A stretch of 64,000 nt of DNA, from the NCBI GenBank assembly GCA_021815365.1, contig JAKAGZ010000004.1:13064-77063 (forward strand), written 5' to 3'. The notes below the pieces were generated by a model. That model saw only the letters and a program-made list of their open reading frames with translations. It was not told the origin of the DNA and made no database searches. Positions 56,476 to 64,000 of this stretch are shown here, piece by piece. Origin of the DNA: Bacteroidota bacterium (lineage in GTDB: Bacteria; Bacteroidota; Ignavibacteria; Ignavibacteriales; Ignavibacteriaceae). The position numbers and the translations under genes were made by a program. Within the stretch, counting starts at the first letter, position 1. Each line of letters begins with the position of its first letter.

Positions 56476-58479
56476 TTAGTTAGAATTCTCCAGAACAATT
56501 TCTGCAATATCTTTTACAGCAACTTCTTCAGATTTATCAAAATGTTTAACGCCGTCTGTCAGCATTGTCATGCAAAACGGGCAGGCAGAGGCAATCGTTT
56601 CTGCACCTGTGCCGAGCGCTTCTTTAGTTCTTTCAATATTAATTCTGCCGCCTTCTTCGTCTTCAAGAAACATTCTTCCGCCTCCTGCACCGCAGCAGAA
56701 TCCTTTGCTTTTGATTCTTTTCATCTCTACTAATTCTAATTCAGTTATCTTATCTAAGGAATTCCGCGGCGAATCGTAAACGCTGTTATATCTTCCCAGA
56801 TAGCAGGAGTCGTGATAAGTAACTTTTAATCTTTTTTCACTGTCATCTTTCAACCGGATTTTACCTTCGCTAAGCATTTGATCTATCATTTGAGAGTGGT
56901 GTATTACTTCAAAATTGCCGCCAAACTGTTTGTATTCATTTTTCAGAGAGTGGAAACAATGCGGACAGGCTGTTACTATTTTTTTTACGCCGTAATTATT
57001 CAAGGTTTCGACATTTTTCATAATCATCGTCTGAGCCAGATATTCGTTACCGAGTCTCCGTGCTGTATCTCCGTTGCATTTTTCTTCAGTGCCTAAAATC
57101 CTGAAATCAATATTTGCCTTTTGCATCAGCCGTGCAAAAGCTTGTGTTACCTTTTTATAGCGATTGTCAAATGAACCGGCGCATCCCACCCAGAATAAAA
57201 TTTCTCCGTTCGGGTCTTCAGACATTTTTTTGATATTCATTCCTTCAGCCCAGTTAGCTCTGTCTGATTGGTTAAATGCCCAGGGAGTAAAATTCGTTTC
57301 GATGCTCTTGAAAACGTTATTGAGATTAGATGGAAATTGTGATTCAGTTAAAACAAGATTGCGTCTCATATCAACGATCGAGTCAACGTGTTCGATCATT
57401 ACAGGGCACTCCTGCACACAAGCCATGCAGGTCGTACACTGCCAGAGTTCAACGTCTGAGATATAATCGTGCACAAGAGTTTTTTCAAATACAGAGCCTT
57501 CTGATATTCCGTTCGCAAGTAAAGGAGCTTTCTCTTTAGTTCTTCTCCTGATATCAACAATTATTTTTCTCGGCGATAAAGATTTGCCTACAGTAGCTGC
57601 AGGACAAGCTGAAGTACATCTTCCGCATTCAGTGCAGGAATATCCGTCGAGTATTTGCTTCCATGAAAGATGCTCAATATCTGCTGCACCGAAAAATTCT
57701 GCATTTTCATCTTCAAGGTTTAACGGCTTTAATGTATTCCTTACAGGATCGAGATTGGCAAAAAAAGTATTCGGAATAGAAGTGATCACGTGAAGGTGTT
57801 TGGAGTAAGGCAAAAAATTCATAAACCCCATAACAACTATAATATGCATCCACCAGAAGATCTGATAATTAGCAGCTGCGGAAGAGGAATCTGGGCTGTA
57901 AATAATTTTACTCAAAGGAAAAGAAATCGGTCTTACTTCAAAAGAACCAAGGGTGAAATTATGCATTGCAACTAGAGAGATATTTTCACCTAACAACGAC
58001 ACACACACAAGCATTATAAGCACAAGAATAATTACAGCATCTATTTTACCGGATCTATCTACCTCAAGCCTCGGAATATGAAGAACAAATCTTCTGTAAA
58101 GCGCATAAAGACACGAAAGGATAACCAGCAAACCAAAGACGTCCTCTACAAAAGTTATGAAAGAATAAAAACCTCCGAGGAATGATAAATTAAAGGGTGA
58201 ATAAAATCCCTGTATAAGAGCTTCGAGAACAGCAAATAAGAAAAGAATAAAACCCCAGAAAATAACAAGATGTAAAATTCCTGCAGCAGGGTCTCTCATT
58301 AATTTTGTTTGAGCAAAGGCGATATTCCATACTCTTTTTAATCTTACCCCGATCCTGTTAAAGCGGTCATCCTTCTTCCTGGCTACCAGCATATATTTAA
58401 CAAGGTTCCTGCAGCTCCAAGCAAATATTCCCGCTGCGAGAATAAAGAACAATGTAAAGATTATATTTTTTAATTCCAT
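56476..58479 (-). CDS. EtfD-like membrane FeS oxidoreductase (HdrD/CCG domains)
   Basis: 667 residues. The N-terminal about 235 form a NarI-like membrane domain with five or six helices. Two 4Fe-4S motifs follow, C-T-E-C-G-R-C-T-S-A-C-P (about 275-290) and C-T-T-C-M-A-C-V-Q-E-C-P (about 340-355). Then come two CCG-type domains: G-C-A-G-S-F-D...C-N-G-D...C-P-H-C-F, and S-C-Y-L-G...C-C-G-A-G-G-G...C-P-F-C. This layout fits the EtfD family, which passes electrons from EtfAB to menaquinone. The etfBA genes are about 33 kb away. A heterodisulfide-type or lactate-type role is possible. Confidence 0.85.
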   Translation of the reverse strand: MELKNIIFTLFFILAAGIFAWSCRNLVKYMLVARKKDDRFNRIGVRLKRVWNIAFAQTKLMRDPAAGILHLVIFWGFILFLFAVLEALIQGFYSPFNLSFLGGFYSFITFVEDVFGLLVILSCLYALYRRFVLHIPRLEVDRSGKIDAVIILVLIMLVCVSLLGENISLVAMHNFTLGSFEVRPISFPLSKIIYSPDSSSAAANYQIFWWMHIIVVMGFMNFLPYSKHLHVITSIPNTFFANLDPVRNTLKPLNLEDENAEFFGAADIEHLSWKQILDGYSCTECGRCTSACPAATVGKSLSPRKIIVDIRRRTKEKAPLLANGISEGSVFEKTLVHDYISDVELWQCTTCMACVQECPVMIEHVDSIVDMRRNLVLTESQFPSNLNNVFKSIETNFTPWAFNQSDRANWAEGMNIKKMSEDPNGEILFWVGCAGSFDNRYKKVTQAFARLMQKANIDFRILGTEEKCNGDTARRLGNEYLAQTMIMKNVETLNNYGVKKIVTACPHCFHSLKNEYKQFGGNFEVIHHSQMIDQMLSEGKIRLKDDSEKRLKVTYHDSCYLGRYNSVYDSPRNSLDKITELELVEMKRIKSKGFCCGAGGGRMFLEDEEGGRINIERTKEALGTGAETIASACPFCMTMLTDGVKHFDKSEEVAVKDIAEIVLENSN

Positions 58480-58538
58480 TATGACCAGGGAATAATTAAA
58501 AAATTTAATAGAACAGAGCCCAAAAAATTAATTAGATA

Positions 58539-58678
58539 CTGAACTTATGCAGATAGAGATGACATCTTTTGCCTCTAAAAAATATACCGATAAAAACGGC
58601 ATTACTTCCGAAGAAGTAAGTAACTACTCTTTTATAAAAGATGTCATCTCTTGCTTCATTATTGTTTGCATAACTCAG
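58539..58678. mobile_element. Family II miniature element, 140-bp copy at the bioY end
   Basis: Perfect 7-bp direct repeats TTAGATA at 58532-58538 and 58679-58685 flank it. The ends read CTGAACTTATGCAG and, on the other strand, CTGAGTTATGC. The interior is nearly identical to the 7707 copy. Its last bases supply the bioY stop codon (TGA, 58677-58675). Confidence 0.88.
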
Positions 58679-59259
58679 TTAGATATTGAAAACTTTTTAG
58701 AAATCCCGAAATAAATACTAGCTGCCGCAAAAACCTTCACAACTTCCCACAGTAAGAATATGACAGCGCCCGTTTCAAATGCTTCGGTTAAGTTTCCAAG
58801 GAAAAATATTCCAAGATAAAGAGCACCTATCACAAGAATAAGAAGGACAGCAGCGAACATCGAAAAAACAAAATTTAAATAATTTTTATTTTTTTCTACC
58901 AGGTATCCGGCAACAAAAGCAGCCAAAGGATAAGAAAGCAGGTACCCTCCAGTCGGACCGAAGAGGCGGGCAATTCCTACCGAGCTGTCAGGAATTTGAG
59001 CAAAAACAGGCAGACCAATAACTCCCATTGCAAGATAAGCAAGCTGGCTGTATGCACCCTTTTTGGGTCCGAGAAAAGCACCGGAAAGTAAAACCATCAT
59101 CGTCTGAAGTGTAAAAGGAACAGGTTTAACCGGAATTGTTACCTGTGCTGCTACTGCTGTAAGAATTGCAAAAGAAAATACCCATAAAGTTTCAGCAAGA
59201 TTTGGTCTCGACAAAATCTTTGAAAGAATATTATTCTTTGTGTTTTCTTTGGTTATCAT
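58675..59259 (-). CDS. bioY: Biotin transporter BioY (ECF S component)
   Basis: 194 residues with about six hydrophobic segments: A-V-A-A-Q-V-T-I-P-V-K-P-V-P-F-T-L-Q, then L-L-S-G-A-F-L-G-P-K-K-G and R-L-F-G-P-T-G-G-Y-L-L-S-Y-P-L-A. These motifs are typical of BioY. It imports biotin, alone or with ECF energizing units (not seen here). The C-terminus reads F-S-I-S-N-stop; the stop lies in the miniature element. Reconstructing the empty site gives the same residues (aat taa), so the insertion did not change the protein. Confidence 0.93.
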   Translation of the reverse strand: MITKENTKNNILSKILSRPNLAETLWVFSFAILTAVAAQVTIPVKPVPFTLQTMMVLLSGAFLGPKKGAYSQLAYLAMGVIGLPVFAQIPDSSVGIARLFGPTGGYLLSYPLAAFVAGYLVEKNKNYLNFVFSMFAAVLLILVIGALYLGIFFLGNLTEAFETGAVIFLLWEVVKVFAAASIYFGISKKFSISN

Positions 59260-59765
59260 AGTTTCCTTACCTTATTTTAAGTTTTTATTATAAAATCTAA
59301 CCGCGTCATTCAAAACCTTATCAATTGAGAAATTACGATTATCTTTTTCAATTTCAATTTTCCGAGCTTTGTATAAAATTATATTTCAAGCTATCATTTA
59401 AAATGGTCTTAAATACAAAATTATTGCTCATTTAATCGAAATATGCTTAATATAGATAGAAAAGTCAAGAATTTCGTTAATTATGCAATTTTTAAAAATG
59501 AACCTTACAAAGGCGTACCTTATATATTCAGTATTTTCAATCGAGATTAACTAAGCTAAAAATATGTTAACTTATTATCACAATTTTTAAATTGTTATTA
59601 CTTTATATTTGTATAAAATATAGTCATAAAGAAAAGCAGGCTGATTTAGGATAAATGAAATACAGATAATTAACGATTATTAAAGCAGATTATTTTGCTG
59701 CAGATATCTTTTTATCAACACTCATCACCCTGCATTGATGCTGATTTTAACAATAAGAATAATAA
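59260..59765. other. 506-bp intergenic region
   Basis: An AT-rich gap between the divergent bioY and hisA-like genes. I see no gene, repeat or hairpin of note. TATATTTG at 59604-59611 fits the Bacteroidota -7 consensus (TAnnTTTG), but I find no matching -33 element, so a promoter for the hisA-like gene there is only a possibility. Confidence 0.4.
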
Positions 59766-60518
59766 ATGAGTTATTTATTAGTAATTCCATCAATAGACAT
59801 TAAAGACAGGAAAACTGTCAGGGTAGTAAAAGGCATACCTGAACTCCATTGCAAGGAATACGGAAATGATCCTGTTGAGATGGCAAGGATCTGGCGTGCT
59901 GAAAATGCTAAATTAATTCATGTTGTTGACTTTGACCGTGCGGCAGATCATTCAAAAAAGAATTTTAATATAATTGAAGAGATCTGTTCATCTGTTATTA
60001 TTCCGGTAGAATTTGCTGGAGGAATAAGGGAACTTGATGATATAAAAGAAATGCTGGGTATAGGAGTCAGCCGGCTGGTCATCAGTACAATGGCTATTGA
60101 AGACAGAGAAAATTTCATAAAAGCATTAGAGATTTTCGGACCGCTGAAGATTGCTATTTCATTAGACATTGTTGATGAACAAATTATTATTCACGGTAGA
60201 AAAATTAAAACAGGAATAAATTATCTTGATTTTGCAAAAGATATGCGTTCGCTTGGTGTTGAAAGATTCATAGTTACTGATGTGGAAAGGAATGGAATGA
60301 TGATAGGACCAAATATTGAAATGTCCAAAAAAGTTGCTGAAATTACAGAGGCAAAAATTACTCTTTCCGGCGGAGTCAGGAATAAAGACGAGCTTATGGA
60401 CATTCAGAATTTAATGCCTCTTGGAATTGATTCAGTTATTGTTGGGCGCGCCCTTTACGAGAACAGATTCCCCTGTCAAAAATTATGGCGTGTCGCCGAA
60501 TCAGGAATTTTTCAATAA
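59766..60518 (+). CDS. HisA-like phosphoribosyl isomerase
   Basis: A 250-residue TIM barrel of the HisA/HisF family. The two catalytic aspartates expected in HisA are kept: D11 (I-P-S-I-D-I-K-D) and D134 (I-S-L-D-I). The phosphate loops are F-A-G-G-I-R (83-88) and S-G-G-V-R-N near 205, and the tail has V-I-V-G-R-A-L-Y. HisA isomerises ProFAR in histidine synthesis. Oddities are the lone position away from other his genes, a changed early loop (K-D-R-K-T-V-R-V-V-K-G), and the link to cyclic-nucleotide and stress genes downstream. Confidence 0.8.
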   Translation: MSYLLVIPSIDIKDRKTVRVVKGIPELHCKEYGNDPVEMARIWRAENAKLIHVVDFDRAADHSKKNFNIIEEICSSVIIPVEFAGGIRELDDIKEMLGIGVSRLVISTMAIEDRENFIKALEIFGPLKIAISLDIVDEQIIIHGRKIKTGINYLDFAKDMRSLGVERFIVTDVERNGMMIGPNIEMSKKVAEITEAKITLSGGVRNKDELMDIQNLMPLGIDSVIVGRALYENRFPCQKLWRVAESGIFQ

Positions 60519-60534
60519 GGGTTAAGGAGTAATT

Positions 60535-61086
60535 ATGGAAGAAAATTACAAAGAACCAGAACATAATAGTTTCTGGGAAAATTTTTTTAATTCTTCAACT
60601 GAAAAAACCGACTTGCAAAAATCTCTCTTATCAATTCCTATCTTCAAGGGGTTGGGCAGAAGAGACTGCGCAGCACTGATAAATTTAATTCATCACAGGA
60701 TCTATGTTGCAGGAGAATATATTTTTTATCAGGGCGACCCGGGACTGGGTATTTACCTGATCCGTGAAGGTGAAGTTGAAATTCAGAGAAATATTAAAGA
60801 TGGAGAAATTTTAACGCTCGCTAATTTACAGAGAGGAGATTTCTTCGGTGAGCTGGCGCTTGTTGACGGCGAGAAAAGACCTGCTTCTGCAATTGCTAAA
60901 TCCGACTGCAAATTAGCTGTCATATTCAAACCCGACCTTGACGAATTCATAGAAAAGTTTCCGAAGAAAGGGATAAAAATTCTTGAAGGATTTTCCAAAA
61001 TTATTGCTGCACGTTTAAGAAAAGTAAACGAAGAATATTATGAAGTAAAAAGTAAATTAAAATCCGGAGTGCATTATGAAGCCTGA
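60535..61086 (+). CDS. Cyclic nucleotide-binding domain protein
   Basis: 183 residues, with a cNMP-binding beta-roll at about 30-150: G-E-Y-I-F-Y-Q-G-D-P-G, G-I-Y-L-I-R-E-G-E-V-E-I and G-D-F-F-G-E-L-A-L-V-D-G-E-K-R-P-A-S-A, the phosphate-binding cassette. No helix-turn-helix follows, so unlike Crp it probably does not bind DNA. aaggag precedes the ATG, and the next gene, uspA-like, overlaps it by 11 bases. Confidence 0.9.
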   Translation: MEENYKEPEHNSFWENFFNSSTEKTDLQKSLLSIPIFKGLGRRDCAALINLIHHRIYVAGEYIFYQGDPGLGIYLIREGEVEIQRNIKDGEILTLANLQRGDFFGELALVDGEKRPASAIAKSDCKLAVIFKPDLDEFIEKFPKKGIKILEGFSKIIAARLRKVNEEYYEVKSKLKSGVHYEA

Positions 61087-61558
61087 AATAAAAAAAGTAT
61101 TGGTACCTATTGATTTTTCCGATTACTCGAAAAGCGCATTAAATTATGCGGTGGACTTTGCCAAACATTTTAATGCTGAGCTTTTTCTGATTTACGTTGT
61201 CGAGCCTGTAATTTATCCGCCTGATTTTAGCATGGGGCAAATTGCTATTCCTTCAATCGACCTCGATATGGATAAGCGTGCTAATGAAGAGCTTGAAAAT
61301 CTTGCCCGGAAACAAATTCCAAAAGATTTGAGCACAAAAACAATTGTTAAAACCGGTAAGCCCTTCGTAGAAATAATTGATACTGCAAAGCAAATTGATG
61401 CGGACATAATTATAATCGCTACGCACGGTCATTCGGGTGTTGAACATATTTTATTTGGCAGCACAGCAGAAAAAATTGTAAGGAAAGCTCCCTGCCCTGT
61501 TTTAACTCTTAGAGAACCTCTCAAAGGTTTTAATTATAAAGAAGCAGTAAAGGATTGA
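61076..61558 (+). CDS. Universal stress protein (UspA family)
   Basis: 160 residues with the usual UspA fold: V-L-V-P-I-D-F-S-D-Y-S near the start, and the ATP-binding G-H-S-G-V-E-H-I-L-F-G-S-T-A-E-K-I-V (G-2x-G-9x-G-S/T) at about 121-138. It is probably an ATP-binding dimer. It overlaps the cyclic nucleotide-binding gene by 11 bases, so hisA-like, cNMP-binding and usp genes form one unit. Confidence 0.93.
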   Translation: MKPEIKKVLVPIDFSDYSKSALNYAVDFAKHFNAELFLIYVVEPVIYPPDFSMGQIAIPSIDLDMDKRANEELENLARKQIPKDLSTKTIVKTGKPFVEIIDTAKQIDADIIIIATHGHSGVEHILFGSTAEKIVRKAPCPVLTLREPLKGFNYKEAVKD

Positions 61559-61626
61559 AAAATACTGGGGCATTTGTTATATGTGATTAAATCCTTTGGT
61601 GGTAAGAAACAGAAAGATTTTATATA

Positions 61627-61935
61627 ATGAAAAGAAAGCCAGCCCATCCAGGAATTATTTTAAAAGAAGAATTTTTAATCCCTATGAGATTAACACAAAC
61701 GGGATTTTCTTCTTTGATAAACTCAACGCCAAAGATTGTAAAAGAAATAATTAATGAAAAAAGAAGTGTTACGACTGAAATGGCAATAAAATTTTCAAAA
61801 TTTTTCGGGACTTCCGTAGAATTGTGGCTGAACCTGCAGAACCAATATGATATTTATAGTACATTATTAAACAACCCTGCAAAGCTTAGCAGTATTCGCC
61901 CATATAAAGAAAGAAAATACAAGCTATATAATTGA
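61627..61935 (+). CDS. higA: HigA-family antitoxin (orphan)
   Basis: 102 residues of the HigA/VapI type HTH antitoxin: K-R-K-P-A-H-P-G-I-I-L-K-E-E-F at the start, an HTH around residues 22-55, and K-F-F-G-T-S-V-E-L-W-L-N-L-Q. HigB toxin genes usually lie just upstream, but only 68 bases separate it from the uspA-like stop and no toxin is there or after it. The Family I element starts 62 bases downstream. Confidence 0.85.
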   Translation: MKRKPAHPGIILKEEFLIPMRLTQTGFSSLINSTPKIVKEIINEKRSVTTEMAIKFSKFFGTSVELWLNLQNQYDIYSTLLNNPAKLSSIRPYKERKYKLYN

Positions 61936-61997
61936 AGCTAAAATTAAACAACTAATTTTATTCCAGTACACAGGTATCTGTAAAAAAGTTCGTAAAA

Positions 61998-62423
61998 CAA
62001 TGCTGCACAAATTAAATTTAGGATAGCAAAAAAGTTGTCACATTGTTTGTTGAGGACTGATTTTTTTTAACTGGATTTAAATCCCCCTTCACGCAACTGC
62101 TGGTTTAGTCCGGCAGCTACAGGATGCTAAATTAAAGTGGTTCCGTTACAGTGTTGGACTATGGCAGGCAATTATTGGCGATACTATGTCAATAATGTAA
62201 TAAGGTTTGCTGTTATGCTTTGCTTCTGCTGCTAAGGTTTTGTTTAACAATAAGGTTAAAAACCTTATGATTTGTTCAAACCTTAGCAGCTAAAAATAAC
62301 GAACCAGTATAAAAGCCTTATCACCTTATTTCTGAAAATATCTGATACTAAATCAGGTTATCAATCCTGCCTGTCGGCAGACAGGTTCCAGAGAACTTCA
62401 ATTATTTGTTTTGAACAGAAGAG
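61998..62423. mobile_element. Family I non-coding element with nested hairpins, copy B (426 bp, inverted)
   Basis: It is the reverse complement of the 35257-35684 element along its whole length, with scattered substitutions. Terminal repeats are CAATGCTGCACAAA (left) and CTGTTCAAA near the right end on the other strand. The nested stems are kept: 62191-62205 with 62316-62330; GCTGCTAAGG (62228-62237) with CCTTAGCAGC (62281-62290); ATAAGGTT/AACCTTAT (62250-62268); plus the GC palindrome (62366-62385). I found no target duplication for this copy. It lies between higA and the stop codon of the DCC gene and carries no gene. Confidence 0.82.
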
Positions 62424-62430
62424 AAAAGAC

Positions 62431-62844
62431 TCACAAAATGAATTTATCTTTTTCTTCTGCTGCAGGCACCCGGCAGGAATTTCTTTTCCCGAAAATTCTA
62501 TAGCGGTTTTCTGCGACTATGTTATAAATAAGGTCACGAACCGGTGCAGGAATTATCACTAAAAAACAAAATAATCTCCAGAACGGTGTCAGGTTCTTTG
62601 CAATCCTTAATGCTGCTGAAGATCTTACAAAATATTTTTCACCCTCAATAAGAATAACAGAGTTCATCTCATCATTGTTTATAGAAAATTTTTTGAGAAG
62701 TTTTATCCCTGCCTCCGATTGGAGGGAGGCGAACTTAAAGATATTATTTTTATCGCGGTTAATTATAAAATTTACCCAGAAGTTGCAAAAATTACAGATG
62801 CCGTCGAAAAGAATGATTTTATTCAAACTTACTGCGTTCCTCAC
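62431..62844 (-). CDS. DCC-family thiol-disulfide oxidoreductase-like protein (DUF393)
   Basis: 137 residues with the family motif D-G-I-C-N-F-C at about 14-20 (the DxxCxxC of the DCC name), then F-K-F-A-S-L-Q-S and a C-terminal Y-R-I-F-G-K. It is predicted to be a thioredoxin-like oxidoreductase; the substrate is unknown. The start overlaps the end of the CBS-domain gene by 26 bases. The 3' end is eight bases from the Family I element. Confidence 0.88.
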   Translation of the reverse strand: MRNAVSLNKIILFDGICNFCNFWVNFIINRDKNNIFKFASLQSEAGIKLLKKFSINNDEMNSVILIEGEKYFVRSSAALRIAKNLTPFWRLFCFLVIIPAPVRDLIYNIVAENRYRIFGKRNSCRVPAAEEKDKFIL

Positions 62845-64000
62845 TATTTACCATTAACTTAACCAGATCAATCCTGATATTCGAAGCCCTTACAATCTGT
62901 ATTGTAAATTTATCAATCACAATAATTTCACCCTGTTCCGGGATCCTTCCGGTTCTTGCTGAAACATAACCACCTATAGTTTCATAATCGCCGGATGGAA
63001 TATCAAGCTCATATTTTTCGTTTATAAAATCTATCTCAACTTTACCGCTTATCAGGTAGGTATCAGCAGCAATTCTTCTGCAAATATCTTCTTCAACATC
63101 ATACTCATCTTTTATTTCACCGAAGAGTTCTTCAATAAGATCTTCCATTGTAACAATGCCGGCTGTTCCGCCGAACTCATCAATTACAACGGCAATGGAA
63201 ACACGCCTGTCAAGGAACTCATTCATCATATCAATACTTTTTTTTGTCTCTGGCACGAAGATAACTTCCCTGATAATGCTTTGCATATCTTTAGGATTCT
63301 TAAAAAGATCATAAGCAAGTATAATGCCTTTGATATTATCGAGGTTATCATCGTAAACAATTAATTTCGAGAATCCTGATTCAATAAAAACATCGAGAGC
63401 CTCGTCTATAGTTTTATTGATCTCTATGCCGGCTATTTCAGTCCGTGGTCTCATTGCTTCATAAACACGCTGGTCTGCAAGGTCAAGTATCTTGCTGATA
63501 ATATCGCTTTCTTTTTCTCCGACAATACCGGCTTCGTGGCTTTCCTGCACAAGAGTTTCAATATCCTCCCTGCTGAAAATATTCCTGATATTTTCTTTGC
63601 TTACGTTAGAAGGCTGTACAAGTAAAGTACTGATCGAAGAAAATAATCTTACAAATGGATAAAGGATAACAGAAATAATTCTTGTCGGAATTGCAGTAAG
63701 AAGCACTATCCTGTCTGCATGCTCGCGTGAAAAATATTTCGGGATAAGCTCGCCGAAGATCAGGATAGTAAAAGAGGAAACTAAAAGTATGCTTAAATTA
63801 TCCCACCCGAAAAGCGAAGCAAGAAGGACAGTGCTGATCGAGGCAAAACCTATGTTGACAATATTGTTGCTGATTAAAATCGCAGAGAAAAATTTCTCCG
63901 GGTGATTCATAAAATAAAGTGCGCTCTTTGCTGCAAGATTATTTTTGCGCGCTTTAATTTCAATCTTTATTTTGTTAGCTGCAACAAAAGCTATTTCTGA
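62819..64000 (-). CDS. CNNM/CBS-CorC_HlyC domain protein, 5' end outside the window
   Basis: The frame is open to the right edge. The visible 393 residues begin S-E-I-A-F-V-A-A-N-K, part of the first transmembrane region of the CNNM domain, followed by helices I-V-N-I-G-F-A-S-I-S and L-V-S-S-F-T-I-L-I-F-G-E. Two CBS domains (about 190-310; M-R-P-R-T-E-I near 183) and a C-terminal CorC_HlyC domain (about 315-390) follow. Such proteins (often called hemolysins or MpfA/CorC) are linked to magnesium or cobalt export; the exact substrate is unclear. Confidence 0.9.
   Translation of the reverse strand, partial: SEIAFVAANKIKIEIKARKNNLAAKSALYFMNHPEKFFSAILISNNIVNIGFASISTVLLASLFGWDNLSILLVSSFTILIFGELIPKYFSREHADRIVLLTAIPTRIISVILYPFVRLFSSISTLLVQPSNVSKENIRNIFSREDIETLVQESHEAGIVGEKESDIISKILDLADQRVYEAMRPRTEIAGIEINKTIDEALDVFIESGFSKLIVYDDNLDNIKGIILAYDLFKNPKDMQSIIREVIFVPETKKSIDMMNEFLDRRVSIAVVIDEFGGTAGIVTMEDLIEELFGEIKDEYDVEEDICRRIAADTYLISGKVEIDFINEKYELDIPSGDYETIGGYVSARTGRIPEQGEIIVIDKFTIQIVRASNIRIDLVKLMVNSEERSKFE

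Noticed and set aside
61559-61626. Remnant of a higB toxin before higA
   Set aside because: Only 68 bases are available, and no frame there gives a convincing HigB C-terminus.
61989-62432. Target duplication around Family I copy B
   Set aside because: The nine bases on each side (ttcgtaaaa and aaaagactc) do not match, so no duplication is claimed for this copy.

Overview
The window looks like chromosomal DNA of a low-GC bacterium of the FCB group, most like Ignavibacteriota (Ignavibacteria/Melioribacter-type). The reasons are the gene mix: DUF5117-type zinc metalloprotease, YCF48 propeller kinase, Hc1-like histone, mitochondrial-type citrate synthase, EtfD-like FeS oxidoreductase, DUF2851 and PepD. 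Many genes have a weak Shine-Dalgarno site or none. The taxonomic call is inference; no rRNA, tRNA or other phylogenetic marker RNA was seen.

Layout. 1-4200: arginine biosynthesis (end of argD, a GxxExxY cassette, argR, argG, argH). 4202-8760: accessory patch with a decayed type I restriction HsdR gene, a secreted metalloprotease, a HEPN/MNT pair whose HEPN gene has an in-frame stop, and two mobile miniature elements. 8950-12220: Xaa-Pro aminopeptidase, proline dehydrogenase and a HOGA-like aldolase, probably for proline/hydroxyproline catabolism. 12428-17406: two related multi-PAS histidine kinases and a stand-alone receiver. 17568-24268: small secreted protein, pepD, typA, clpS, etfBA, bifunctional nuclease. 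24261-35170: an eleven-gene minus-strand run with purN-purH, mreBCD-mrdA-rodA, dcd, pyrF, a membrane-anchored unknown and DUF2851. 35693-40291: TPR protein, pyrG, citrate synthase. 40374-46358: MacAB-TolC-like export operon with two permeases. 46653-56442: cca, a membrane gluzincin-TPR protein, murA, a Ser/Thr kinase with an outer YCF48 propeller plus PP2C phosphatase, CapA and a histone-like protein. 56476-59259: EtfD-like oxidoreductase and bioY. 59766-62844: hisA-like, cyclic-nucleotide-binding protein, UspA, orphan HigA, DCC protein. 62819-64000: 5'-truncated CBS/CorC transporter-like protein.

The least expected content lies between genes. (1) A non-coding element of about 427 bp occurs twice, in inverted orientation (35257-35684 and 61998-62423). 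It has CTGTCCAAA-type terminal inverted repeats and a nest of hairpins; one copy has a 9-bp target duplication. A related nested hairpin lies between argR and argG, and the three hairpins show paired, compensatory base differences. (2) A second family of about 84-144 bp occurs four times (4202, 7707, 12224, 58539), each flanked by a perfect 7-bp direct repeat. Three of the four insertions fall exactly at a stop codon, and one now supplies the stop codon of bioY. Neither family encodes a protein, and no transposase was found in the window.
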